Assembly (NCBI RefSeq): GCF_014284195.1
Contig: NZ_JACOGC010000003.1
Coordinates: 1-64,000, forward strand
DNA: 64,000 bases
Direction: 5' to 3'
DNA from: Cognatundibacterium griseum
GTDB lineage: Bacteria > Pseudomonadota > Gammaproteobacteria > Burkholderiales > Burkholderiaceae_D
Part shown: piece by piece, positions 47,608-58,182 of the stretch
Layout of the letters: each line of letters starts with the position of its first letter
How positions within the stretch are numbered: position 1 is the first letter of the stretch
The notes under the pieces: generated by a model
What the model was told of the DNA's origin: nothing
Database searches by the model: none
The model's input: the letters and a program-made list of their open reading frames with translations, nothing else
Made by a program: the position numbers and the translations under genes

Positions 47608-48020
47608 CGGGAACTCCTCCTGATCCGGCCATTCTCGGTAAAACATGGCGGTGTAAGCACAGCGCTGCAAGGTGCGTTGTTCCGCAACACCGTGATTGGA
47701 TTCAATATTTTCTGTCAGCCAGCCTCCTGAAGCCACTCCGGGAGTGGCGCAAAAAGCAGGGTAATCAATTTATACCGCTATTTTCCCTGTTTTTCCGGCA
47801 ATAAAATCTTGCTTCACAAAAACTCACATTGTGTGTTCGGGATAAAACTGTTTTTGCATCAATACGGATGATTTTTTATTCATACAATGCGATGGAAATA
47901 TCTTATTATCAGCCATCAGAACCGTGACCGGCAAAACATGCGGCGTCACTGCCACGACTATGCCAAAAGAGATGCGAAAAACAGGAGAAAAGATATTCGC
48001 CAGCCGGTGCGCCAGCAGAA
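47608..48020. other. leader/intergenic region upstream of the binding-protein gene
   Basis: 413 bases between arsR-like and binding-protein genes. A perfect 7-bp hairpin (GCCACTC at 47732-47738, GAGTGGC at 47742-47748) lies about 125 bases before the gene. The rest is AT-rich, with no gene I can support. Confidence 0.5.
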
Positions 48021-48389
48021 TCAGTCGGCATCTGCGCGCGCTGCGCCAAACAGGGCAGCCTGTTGCTGTGATTGCTGCGACAGTTTATCGCAGGCCAGCG
48101 TGCATAAAAGATACACCGAGCTGTCAATGACTTTGTAGTAAACGGTATTGCCACGCGCTTCACGCCGCAACATGCCATGCTGAGTCAGCGCATGCAGATG
48201 CCGTGAAATATTTGCCTGCGAGCAATGACATTGTTGCGCCAGCATGCCGACATTCAGCTCCTGATCACGCAGCAGATGCAGGATGCGCAGGCGGGTCGGC
48301 TCTGCCAGCATGGCGAAGTGTTGCGCCAATGCAGCATAGGCCCGGCCGGAATCATCCTGCTCAGAATGACACATTTTCAGATCAGCCAT
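48021..48389 (-). CDS. ArsR/SmtB-family repressor
   Basis: A 122-residue winged-helix repressor (AALAQHFAMLAEPTRLRILHLLRDQELNVGMLAQQ, then SQANISRHLHALTQHGMLRREARGNTVYY). It lacks the ELCVCD metal box of ArsR. Cysteines sit in CHCS (recognition region) and LLCTLACDKL near the C-terminus, so thiol-based sensing (as in BigR/SqrR) is possible but unproven. It is divergent from an RND efflux/thioredoxin operon with a palindromic operator between. Confidence 0.9.
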   Translation of the reverse strand: MADLKMCHSEQDDSGRAYAALAQHFAMLAEPTRLRILHLLRDQELNVGMLAQQCHCSQANISRHLHALTQHGMLRREARGNTVYYKVIDSSVYLLCTLACDKLSQQSQQQAALFGAARADAD

Positions 48390-48447
48390 CGTTCTGGACT
48401 TTTTAAAAATTTATGAAGATCAGCATTTTGGGAAAAACATGAAATAA

Positions 48448-48480
48448 TTATTTGCGCATTCATGCAAATAACTATATAAT
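48448..48480 (+). promoter_or_regulatory. operator and promoter of the RND efflux operon
   Basis: A perfect inverted repeat TTATTTGC (48448-48455) and GCAAATAA (48464-48471), spacer 8. It covers the -35 (TTGCGC at 48452-48457) and reaches toward the -10 TATAAT (48475-48480), with 17-base spacing. Binding of the divergent ArsR-type protein here would block the promoter. Confidence 0.72.
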
Positions 48481-48536
48481 GATTTTACTTTGAGCGCAAT
48501 CTTATTCTTGCAACCCGCTATTCAGGAGATCCGACC

Positions 48537-49601
48537 ATGACCCGCACTGCCATCCGCCTTGCTGCGCTGACGTTTGCAGGCACTTTGCTAAGCCACCTCC
48601 CGCTTGCCCAGGCCGCGGGTCTTGCCGTAGCGCCAGTGCGTTCCAGTCAGGAGGGGCAGCGCTATCAGGCAGACGGCGTCGTCGAGGCCGTGCGGCAGAG
48701 CGTGATTTCGGCGCAGATTTCCGGCGCCATCGTGCAATTGCCGGTGAAAGCCGGCGATGCTGTGAAAGCCGGGCAGGTACTGGTGCGGATTGATGCCCGC
48801 GCCGCCAATCAGGAAGCCAGCGCCAGCCGCGCCCAGGTCGATGCGGCACGGGCTGCGCTGCAGGTCGCGAGCAAGGATTTTGAACGCCAGAAACAGCTGT
48901 TCGCCAAAAACTACATCAGCCAGGCACAGTTAGACCGTGCCGAGTCGCAGTACCAGAGCGCCAGCGCTCAGGCCAATGCGCAACTGGCGCAGGCGGCTGC
49001 CGTGCAGACCCAGTCGGGCTTTTACACGCTCACCGCGCCTTACAACGGCTTGCTGACCGAGGTGCCGGTCACGATGGGCGATATGGCGATGCCGGGTCGC
49101 CCATTGATGACGGTCTACGATCCGTCAGCGATGCGGGTCAGCGTCACCGTGCCACAGGAAAAAGCTCCCCAGCTGGCAACAGGTCAGGCAGTACAGGTTT
49201 CTGTCGCCGGTTTGCCCGAAGCACAGCGCTGGATCACCGCGACAAAAGTCACCGTATTGCCCGCTGCTGATGCAGCAACCCATACCGTGCAGGTCAGACT
49301 GGATTTACCCGCCAATCTGAACGGTCTTGCCCCCGGCATGTTTGCCCGCGCCAGCCTGCCGGTAAATGCCCCGCTCAAAACCAGTGAAGCGGCCCGGCTG
49401 TTTGTTCCTGCCAAAGCCGTGTTCCGGCGTGCTGAACTGTATGCCGTGTATGTGGTCAATGCGCAGGGTCAGCCCTTGCTGCGCCAGGTCAGACCCGGTG
49501 CCGTCAACGGCGGTGAACAGGAAATCCTGAGCGGTGTGGCTGCCGGTGAACAGATCGCCACCGACCCGCTGGCTGCCGCCGCTGTTTCTGCCGGAAAATA
49601 A
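48537..49601 (+). CDS. RND efflux periplasmic adaptor (membrane fusion protein)
   Basis: A 354-residue adaptor. A Sec signal peptide (cleaved after AQA, about residue 26) is not a lipoprotein signal. Then come the biotinyl-lipoyl motif (AIVQLPVKAGDAVKAGQVLVRIDA), an Ala/Gln-rich helical hairpin (about 85-150), the second lipoyl half (APYNGLLTEVPVTMGDMAMPG) and beta-barrel domains. It bridges the inner-membrane pump and an outer-membrane channel. AGGAG precedes the ATG. The pump gene starts 10 bases after its stop. Confidence 0.92.
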   Translation: MTRTAIRLAALTFAGTLLSHLPLAQAAGLAVAPVRSSQEGQRYQADGVVEAVRQSVISAQISGAIVQLPVKAGDAVKAGQVLVRIDARAANQEASASRAQVDAARAALQVASKDFERQKQLFAKNYISQAQLDRAESQYQSASAQANAQLAQAAAVQTQSGFYTLTAPYNGLLTEVPVTMGDMAMPGRPLMTVYDPSAMRVSVTVPQEKAPQLATGQAVQVSVAGLPEAQRWITATKVTVLPAADAATHTVQVRLDLPANLNGLAPGMFARASLPVNAPLKTSEAARLFVPAKAVFRRAELYAVYVVNAQGQPLLRQVRPGAVNGGEQEILSGVAAGEQIATDPLAAAAVSAGK

Positions 49602-49611
49602 GGAGCCGCCG

Positions 49612-52600
49612 ATGAAAACCACTCTGGGTATTTCTGGCCGTATCGCCGCGTTTTTCCAGTCGGCGCAGATCACGCCGCTGCTGGCGCTGGTCGCCTTTTT
49701 GCTGGGTCTGTTTGCGATACTGGTAACACCGCGCGAAGAAGAGCCGCAGATCAATGTCACGATGGCGAACGTGCTGATTCCGTCTCCCGGCGCTTCGGTA
49801 GCCGACGTGGAGCAGATGGTCAGCATTCCTGCCGAACAGGTATTGAGCCAGATTAACAATGTCGAGCATGTGACGTCGGTATCCCGCCCCGGGCTGGCAG
49901 TCATCACGGTTCAGTTTGAAGTCGGCGTTCCCCGCACCGAGGCGCTGGTGCGCCTGTATAACACGGTACACAGCAACCGTGACTGGCTGCCCGCCAATCT
50001 GGGTACGCAAGAACCGCTGATCAAACCCAAAGGTATTGATGATGTGCCCATCGTTTCACTCACGCTGTGGAGCAAAAACCCGCAGACCGGCGCGTTTGAC
50101 CTGGAACAGATCGCCCACAGTATCGAAGCCGATCTGAAACGGGTGCCCGGCACACGCGAAGTCATGACGACCGGCGGCCCCGGCCGCGCCATCAATATTG
50201 AACTCGATCCGCAGCGACTGGCCGCCAGCGGTCTGACTATCAGCGACCTGCGCAACAGTCTGCAGGCGGCCAATCTGGGCTTGCCTGCGGGCGAACTGCT
50301 GGCGGGAAATCAGTCGGTATCGATCGAATCCGGCCCCTTCCTGAGCAGCGCACAGCAGGTCGGTGAGCTGGTGGTGGGCGTCAGCGCGGGCAAACCCGTA
50401 TTCCTGCAGGATGTCGCTGCAGTCAGCGATGGCGCCTTGCCCGCTGCACGCTATGTCTGGCATGGCACTGCCGGAAAAAGCGGCGCGGAATATCCGGCCG
50501 TCACCATCGCCGTTACCAAAAAACCGGGCCAGAATGCCGTTGATGTCGCCAATGCCGTCATCGCACGGGCCGGCAATCTGCGCAATAGCGTGATTCCTGC
50601 CGGTGTGGAAGTCAGCACCACCCGCAACTACGGCCAGACCGCTGACGACAAGGCCAAAAAGCTGATTCAGAAACTGCTGTTTGCCACCGCTTCGGTAGTC
50701 GCACTGGTGTTTCTGGCGCTGGGCCGGCGCGAGGCAGCCATCGTTGGTACAGCCGTCATCCTGACGCTGACTGTGACGCTGTTTGCATCCTGGGCATGGG
50801 GCTTTACCCTGAACCGGGTGTCGTTGTTTGCGCTGATCTTTTCGATCGGTATTCTGGTCGATGACGCGATTGTCGTGGTCGAAAACATCCACCGGCATCA
50901 GGCGCTGTTTCCTGACAAAACACTGCGGCAGATCATTCCCGGCGCAGTCGATGAAGTCGGCGGTCCGACCATTCTGGCAACGCTGACCGTCATTGCTGCC
51001 CTGCTGCCGATGGCATTTGTCAGCGGCCTCATGGGCCCGTACATGAGCCCGATTCCGATCAATGCCAGCATGGGTATGCTGCTGTCGCTCGCGATTGCCT
51101 TCATCGTCACGCCCTGGCTTGCCAGTCTGTGGATGAAAGAAGGTCATCATGCGGCTGGCGGCATGGCCGACAAACTGCGCCCGCTGTTCACCCGCGTATT
51201 CCGGCCGTTTCTGGATGACCGCACCGGCACCGGTAACCGCCGTAAGCTGGGACTGGGTGTTGCCGTGCTGATTGCACTGTCCGTCGCACTGCCGGTCATC
51301 GGACTGGTGCAGTTAAAAATGCTCCCGTTTGACAATAAATCTGAATTTCAGGTCATGGTCGATATGCCCGCAGGAACGCCGGTTGAACAAACCGCTGCCG
51401 TACTGCATGAGCTCGGTGCCTATCTGCAGACCGTACCGGAAGTCAGTGACTATCAGGCGTATGCCGGCACCTCCGGTCCGATCAATTTCAACGGACTGGT
51501 ACGCCAGTACTATCTGCGTGCCGGCGGTGAAGTCGGCGACATTCAGGTGAATCTGGTCGACAAGCATCATCGCAGCGACCAGAGCCATGCGATTGCCACC
51601 AGAGTACGTCCGGCCTTGCAAAAAATTGCCCGCGCTTATGCGGCGAATGTAAAAATCGTCGAAGTGCCGCCTGGTCCGCCAGTGCTGTCACCGATTGTGG
51701 CAGAAATTTACGGCCCGACGCCGGAAGGCCGCCGCCAGCTTGCCAAGTCAGTACGCGGCGTGTTTGAAAAAACTGCCGGTATTGTCGATGTGGACGACAA
51801 CAGCATTGCCAACGCCCCGCGCAAAGTATTGCTGGTCGATCGTCGCAAAGCGGCGCAGCTCGGTATTTCCCAGGCGGCGATTGTCAGCACACTGCGTGCC
51901 GGACTGGCAGGTGAAGCCACCAGTTATCTGCATGACGAAACCAAGTATCCGGCATCGCTGAATCTGCATCTGCCACCCGCACAGCAAGGCAGCCTGGACA
52001 CGCTGCTGGCGCTCGGCGTCAGAAATGCCAAAGGCGGGATTGTTCCGGTCCGTGAACTGGTCAGCATCAGCGATGAATTGCGTGAGCAGCCCCGTTACCA
52101 TAAAGACGGACTGGGCGTGAATTTCGTGGTTGCCGACATGGCAGGAAAAATCGACAGCCCCTTGTACGGCATGTTTGGCATGCGTCATGCCATCGGTCAG
52201 CTGACCGCGCCTGACGGCGGCCGCATTGAAGAATACTTCATCCATCAGCCAGCCGATCCGTATCGTGGATTCAGCCTGAAATGGGATGGCGAATGGCAGG
52301 TCACTTATGAAACATTCCGCGACATGGGGGCGGCCTATGGCGTCGGCCTGATCCTGATTTATCTGCTGGTGGTGGCGCAGTTTGGCTCTTATCTGACACC
52401 ACTGATCATCATGGCGCCGATCCCGCTGACCATCATTGGCGTGATGCCGGGACATGCCCTGCTCGGCGCGCAATACACCGCCACCAGCATGATCGGCATG
52501 ATTGCGCTGGCCGGCATCATCGTGCGCAATTCGATTTTGCTGGTTGACTTTATCCATGTGCAGCTTGCTGACGGCATGGCGTTCAAAGACGCAGTAGTGA

Positions 52601-52806
52601 ATTCCGCCATCACCCGTGCCCAGCCGATTGCACTGACCGGTCTGGCAGCGATGATGGGCGCCTTTTTCATCCTCGATGATCCGATCTTTAACGGTCTCGC
52701 TATTTCACTGATATTCGGAATTTTCGTATCCACCGTGCTGACGCTGGTGGTGATTCCCCTGCTGTATTACACAGCTTATCAGCGCCGTTACAGCGCAGCG
52801 GCTTAA
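49612..52806 (+). CDS. RND-family efflux pump permease
   Basis: A 1064-residue inner-membrane proton/drug antiporter with the 12-helix RND layout: an N-terminal helix, a large periplasmic loop, then helices including SIGILVDDAIVVVENIHRHQ (conserved acidic residues for proton relay), and a second loop and helix set ending with GIFVSTVLTLVVIPLLYY. The ATG at 49612 has AAGGAG upstream; the 26 codons open earlier overlap the adaptor. An outer-membrane partner is not in this operon. Substrate unknown; the linked thioredoxin and DUF2892 genes hint at redox or sulfur stress. Confidence 0.95.
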   Translation: MKTTLGISGRIAAFFQSAQITPLLALVAFLLGLFAILVTPREEEPQINVTMANVLIPSPGASVADVEQMVSIPAEQVLSQINNVEHVTSVSRPGLAVITVQFEVGVPRTEALVRLYNTVHSNRDWLPANLGTQEPLIKPKGIDDVPIVSLTLWSKNPQTGAFDLEQIAHSIEADLKRVPGTREVMTTGGPGRAINIELDPQRLAASGLTISDLRNSLQAANLGLPAGELLAGNQSVSIESGPFLSSAQQVGELVVGVSAGKPVFLQDVAAVSDGALPAARYVWHGTAGKSGAEYPAVTIAVTKKPGQNAVDVANAVIARAGNLRNSVIPAGVEVSTTRNYGQTADDKAKKLIQKLLFATASVVALVFLALGRREAAIVGTAVILTLTVTLFASWAWGFTLNRVSLFALIFSIGILVDDAIVVVENIHRHQALFPDKTLRQIIPGAVDEVGGPTILATLTVIAALLPMAFVSGLMGPYMSPIPINASMGMLLSLAIAFIVTPWLASLWMKEGHHAAGGMADKLRPLFTRVFRPFLDDRTGTGNRRKLGLGVAVLIALSVALPVIGLVQLKMLPFDNKSEFQVMVDMPAGTPVEQTAAVLHELGAYLQTVPEVSDYQAYAGTSGPINFNGLVRQYYLRAGGEVGDIQVNLVDKHHRSDQSHAIATRVRPALQKIARAYAANVKIVEVPPGPPVLSPIVAEIYGPTPEGRRQLAKSVRGVFEKTAGIVDVDDNSIANAPRKVLLVDRRKAAQLGISQAAIVSTLRAGLAGEATSYLHDETKYPASLNLHLPPAQQGSLDTLLALGVRNAKGGIVPVRELVSISDELREQPRYHKDGLGVNFVVADMAGKIDSPLYGMFGMRHAIGQLTAPDGGRIEEYFIHQPADPYRGFSLKWDGEWQVTYETFRDMGAAYGVGLILIYLLVVAQFGSYLTPLIIMAPIPLTIIGVMPGHALLGAQYTATSMIGMIALAGIIVRNSILLVDFIHVQLADGMAFKDAVVNSAITRAQPIALTGLAAMMGAFFILDDPIFNGLAISLIFGIFVSTVLTLVVIPLLYYTAYQRRYSAAA

Positions 52807-52881
52807 GCGTTTTTATCGCTGTTTGATGTTTGTTATTGGTATGTTTTTTAATCGTTTGTTTTACACTGAAGGAGTCTGATC

Positions 52882-53091
52882 ATGACCAGCTGGCAAGTCG
52901 TCCGTATCGTTGCAGGATTTTTTATCTTACTGAGCCTGGCGCTCGGCATTCCGGAAAGCCCGGTTTTTGTCAACCAGTGGTGGCTGGGTTTCACCGCGTT
53001 TGTCGGCATCAACCTGTTCCAGAGCGGCTTCACCAAGTGGTGCCTGATGGAAAATATCCTGCGCAAACTCGGCATCCGTCCCGGCTGCTGA
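52882..53091 (+). CDS. DUF2892 small membrane protein (YgaP-like membrane part)
   Basis: A 69-residue protein with two hydrophobic helices (about 7-25 and 32-48). The pattern VRIVAGFFILLSLALG, VNQWWLGFTAFVGINLFQSGFTKWCLMENIL matches DUF2892. In YgaP the same domain is fused to a rhodanese involved in sulfur chemistry. AAGGAG precedes the ATG. It lies between the RND pump and trxC and is likely co-transcribed. Its Trp-Cys pair (KWC) and C-terminal Cys could be redox-active; this is inference. Confidence 0.82.
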   Translation: MTSWQVVRIVAGFFILLSLALGIPESPVFVNQWWLGFTAFVGINLFQSGFTKWCLMENILRKLGIRPGC

Positions 53092-53123
53092 TTTTCATAC
53101 TGAGTCTTATGTAAGGAGCGATC

Positions 53124-53549
53124 ATGCACCTCGTCTGCCCGCATTGCACAGCCACCAACCGGATTCCTGATGAACGTCTGTCTGATCAGCCCGTCTGCGG
53201 TCAGTGCGGGCACGCACTGATGGCCGCCGAACCGGTCGCCATCAGCGATCAGGCGCTGCCCAAATTCCTGGCAAAAACCGAATTGCCGGTGCTGATCGAC
53301 TTCTGGGCAGAGTGGTGCGGCCCCTGCCGCGCCATGGCGCCCCAGTTTGCCGAAGCCGCACGCCAGATGCCCGGAATCCGTTTCGTCAAAGTCGATAGCG
53401 ACGCCGCCCCTGCCGCCAGCCAGCAATTTGCCATCCGCAGCATCCCGACGCTGGTGCTGATGCACCACGGCCGCGAACTCGGCCGCCAGAGTGGCACCAT
53501 GCCAGCCTCGCAACTGCTGGCATGGGCACGCCAGTTGCTGGGACAATAA
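53124..53549 (+). CDS. trxC: thioredoxin 2 (TrxC type)
   Basis: A 141-residue thioredoxin with an N-terminal zinc-binding domain (Cys5, Cys8, Cys25, Cys28 in CPHC and CGQC) and the active site WCGPC (64-68). It reduces disulfides and is often induced by oxidative or metal stress. AAGGAG precedes the ATG. Last gene of the RND operon: arsR-type control would place it with the efflux genes. Confidence 0.93.
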   Translation: MHLVCPHCTATNRIPDERLSDQPVCGQCGHALMAAEPVAISDQALPKFLAKTELPVLIDFWAEWCGPCRAMAPQFAEAARQMPGIRFVKVDSDAAPAASQQFAIRSIPTLVLMHHGRELGRQSGTMPASQLLAWARQLLGQ

Positions 53550-53852
53550 CCCAAACTTCCCGTCTGCCACCGGTAACAGGGTTCAACAACACTACGCCCT
53601 GTTCGCCCACGCACATCAATATTTCCAAAAAGAAATTTTAAAAAAATCAAAACGATATCCCGTTCATAACGGCAATACATCACCCTAATTCTTTGATTTT
53701 TAAAACTATTTTCAAATTCTTCACTTTTCTTTCTTGAAAAGCAGCTACCCCGCCCATATAATTAGCACTCGTTGGGATAGAGTGCTAACAACGCCATTCC
53801 CCACCTCTGAATGAACATTTTAGCAATTACTCGCAAATTTAAAGGAGCTTGT
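53550..53852. other. intergenic region between trxC and groES
   Basis: 303 bases, AT-rich. The second half carries the groES promoter and CIRCE element. I found no gene or clear terminator for trxC. Confidence 0.55.
53733..53788 (+). promoter_or_regulatory. groESL promoter with CIRCE operator
   Basis: CIRCE is perfect: TTAGCACTC (53762-53770), nine bases, GAGTGCTAA (53780-53788), the HrcA binding site. It overlaps the end of a -10 TATAAT (53757-53762), with -35 TTGAAA (53734-53739) 17 bases upstream. CTTGAAA and CCCATATA also resemble the heat-shock sigma-32 consensus, so dual control is likely. Confidence 0.95.
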
Positions 53853-54143
53853 ATGAACCTTCGTCCTCTGCACGATCGTCTGATCGTTAAACGTCTGGAT
53901 CAGGAAACCAAAACCGCTTCCGGTATCGTTCTGCCTGACGCTGCAGCTGAGAAACCAGACCAGGGTGAAGTATTGGCCGTTGGTGCTGGCAAACAATTGG
54001 ATAACGGCACAGTACGTGCGCTGGAAGTAAAAGTCGGCGACCGCGTATTGTTCGGCAAATATTCCGGTCAGGCTGTCAAAGTTGACGGTCAGGAAGTTCT
54101 GGTAATGCGTGAAGAAGACATCTTCGCGATCGTACAGAAATAA
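53853..54143 (+). CDS. groES: co-chaperonin GroES
   Basis: A 96-residue GroES lid: [29 protein letters not shown], the mobile loop, and [41 protein letters not shown] precedes the chosen ATG (an open extension upstream is ignored). It caps GroEL and is heat-inducible through the CIRCE element. Confidence 0.98.
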   Translation: MNLRPLHDRLIVKRLDQETKTASGIVLPDAAAEKPDQGEVLAVGAGKQLDNGTVRALEVKVGDRVLFGKYSGQAVKVDGQEVLVMREEDIFAIVQK

Positions 54144-54156
54144 TTCATATTCCTAA

Positions 54157-55842
<1,686 letters not shown>

Positions 55843-56172
55843 TTGCCGCTTGTACGCGCAGTTTTCCTGCGTCGCACAAAAAAGCCTTGCATGTATTTGC
55901 AAGGCTTTTTTATTTTTTACGCCCCGTCTTTGATATCCCGCACATATTCTTTATATCGCTCTGACCGGCTCAGAACGATTGATTATTTTCTGTCCTGACA
56001 CGGCAAATCCAACGAAAATGCGGATTTCAAGCCCGCCATCTTGACACTGTCTGACAGGGCTTGGATACTGCCGCACCTGAACAGATTTTCAGGCTTGATG
56101 AATCTGCTTGCGGCCCGTCTGACCCGGACTCACCGCCAACAGATGTATCCGATATTTTCCTCTGGAGACGCA
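55843..56172. other. groEL terminator and OPT-gene leader
   Basis: 330 bases. After the groEL terminator, a candidate promoter TTGATA (55930-55935) with TATATC (55952-55957), spacing 16, lies about 215 bases before the OPT gene. Nothing else is recognisable. Confidence 0.45.
55878..55911 (+). terminator. groEL terminator
   Basis: A 14-bp stem (55878-55891 with 55898-55911; AAGCCTTGCA against TGCAAGGCTT) followed by T-runs. Confidence 0.92.
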
Positions 56173-58155
56173 ATGGCGCTGCAACAATTATCCGAACAGC
56201 AGATCCGCACCTGGACCCGGTCCCAAAAGGACGAATGGTGGTTTAACAATATCTATCGCGGCGACATGGCGCAGCTCACTTTGCGCTCTGCTCTGACGGG
56301 CTTTCTGCTCGGTGGCATCCTCGCCGCCACGGCTTTATATATCGGCGGCAAAACCGGTGTGGCCATTGGCGTGAATCTGATCAGCGTCATTCTTGCTTTT
56401 GCCATCTTCAGGGCGCTGCACAATGCCGGCATTGCCAAAGACTTTACCATTCTTGAAAATAACTGCACGCAATCCATCGCCACTTCCGCTGGCTATATGA
56501 TCACCCCGATGATTGCCAGTCTGCCGGCGTATATGCTGGTCACCGGCGTCATCATCCCCTGGTGGCAGATGCTGATCTGGATCGTGATCACATCGATACT
56601 CGGCGTGCTGGTGGCATTCCCGATGAAGCGGCGTTTCATCAATGAAGATCAGCTGCCATTTCCGGAAGGCGGCGCCTGCGGCGTGGTGCTCGATGCGCTG
56701 TATTCTTCCGACGGCAAACAAGGCATGTTCCAGGCCAAACAACTGGCTGTCACTGGTTTGCTGAGCGCAGCCTACCAATTGCTGATCAGCGACGGCTGGA
56801 TGAAACTGATACAGATTCGCCTGCTCGCGATGGACAAATGGACCGGTATACAAGAAGCGTGGACCATACACGAACGCTTCGATGATTATTACTACGCTGC
56901 AATGGCCAAATATGATCTGTGGGTACCGAAAATCCTGGGAGTCGATTTTCGCACACTGGGTCTGCGCTTCACGGTTGACGCAGCCATGCTGGGTGTGGGC
57001 GGACTGATGGGTATACGCGTTGCCAGCAGCGTTCTGCTTGGCAATCTGCTCAATTTCGCGATTCTGGCGCCGTGGATGATACAACGCGGCGATATCGCCG
57101 AACGGGTATCGGCTGCCGGCAAAACCGTCCCTGTATCGCGTATTGAAATCCTGAACCAGTGGGGTTTGTGGTGGGCCGTTGCCATGATGGTTGCAGGCTC
57201 TCTGGTCGGATTACTGGCCAAACCGGAAATTTTTACCAATGTCTTCAAAAATTTTGGCCGCAAAAAAAGCGCTGAAGAAAAAGTCGATCTGCTGGCGGAT
57301 ATTGAAGTACCGCTGTGGATTTCCTACGTCGGCGTACCGGTGTTCAGCGTACTGGCGGCATGGACTACTCATGCCTTCTTTGGCGTTCCGTGGCTGCTCG
57401 CTTTTATTTCATTACCGATGATTTTTGTGCTGACCGTGATCTGCACCAATGCGATGGCGCTCACTTCCTGGATGCCGACCGGCGCATTGTCGAAAATCAC
57501 CCAGTTCACCATCGGTGCCATCGACCGCAGCAATCCGGCCAGCAATCTGCTGCCGGCAGCGATCACCGCCGAGGTGTCGCAAAATGCTTCCAGCCTGCTG
57601 TCAGACATTAAACCGGGTTATATGCTGGGCGCCCGTCCGCGCCAGCAGGCTATCGGCCATCTGATCGGCATTATCTCTGGCGCACTGGCTTGCATTCCAC
57701 TGTATTTCCTGCTGTTTCTGCCGCCAGACAGCCACGGTGTCCGCAGCACCTCCACGCTGGTCTCTGAACAGTTTTCCATGCCGGCTGCGATGCAGTGGAA
57801 AGGGGTCGCCGACCTGATTGCACACGGTGTCAGCAGCCTGCCTGCCAGCGCCGTGACGGCGATGATCGTTGCCGCTGTATTTGCCGTTATTTTTGAAATC
57901 GCCGGAATAAAGAGTAAAGGCCGCTTCCCGCTCTCTTCCGTGTCGATTGGCCTCGGCGTGGTTTTACCGACCGATGCCTGCATCATGATGTGGCTCGGCG
58001 CCTTTGGATTCTGGCTCATGGAAAAACGTCATCCCGTTCCCGGCACCAGCGGCAACCGGTTCTGGGTAGATGGCTGCGAAGCGATTTCCGCCGGTTTGAT
58101 TGCCGGTTCCGCGCTGATCGGCATCGGCAATGCGATTATCAATGTGCTGATTTGA
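56173..58155 (+). CDS. OPT-family oligopeptide transporter
   Basis: A 660-residue inner-membrane transporter with about 14-16 helices and the OPT layout (GFLLGGILAATALYIGGKTGVAIGVNLISVILAFAIFRAL, IPWWQMLIWIVITSILGVLVAFPMKRRFI, LPFPEGGACGVVLDALYSSDGK). Family members import peptides or metal-chelates with protons. The ATG at 56173 has GGAG upstream. The substrate is unknown; a terminator follows. It stands alone downstream of groEL. Confidence 0.88.
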   Translation: MALQQLSEQQIRTWTRSQKDEWWFNNIYRGDMAQLTLRSALTGFLLGGILAATALYIGGKTGVAIGVNLISVILAFAIFRALHNAGIAKDFTILENNCTQSIATSAGYMITPMIASLPAYMLVTGVIIPWWQMLIWIVITSILGVLVAFPMKRRFINEDQLPFPEGGACGVVLDALYSSDGKQGMFQAKQLAVTGLLSAAYQLLISDGWMKLIQIRLLAMDKWTGIQEAWTIHERFDDYYYAAMAKYDLWVPKILGVDFRTLGLRFTVDAAMLGVGGLMGIRVASSVLLGNLLNFAILAPWMIQRGDIAERVSAAGKTVPVSRIEILNQWGLWWAVAMMVAGSLVGLLAKPEIFTNVFKNFGRKKSAEEKVDLLADIEVPLWISYVGVPVFSVLAAWTTHAFFGVPWLLAFISLPMIFVLTVICTNAMALTSWMPTGALSKITQFTIGAIDRSNPASNLLPAAITAEVSQNASSLLSDIKPGYMLGARPRQQAIGHLIGIISGALACIPLYFLLFLPPDSHGVRSTSTLVSEQFSMPAAMQWKGVADLIAHGVSSLPASAVTAMIVAAVFAVIFEIAGIKSKGRFPLSSVSIGLGVVLPTDACIMMWLGAFGFWLMEKRHPVPGTSGNRFWVDGCEAISAGLIAGSALIGIGNAIINVLI

Positions 58156-58182
58156 TTCAACAGCTCAGTAATACCGCAACCG

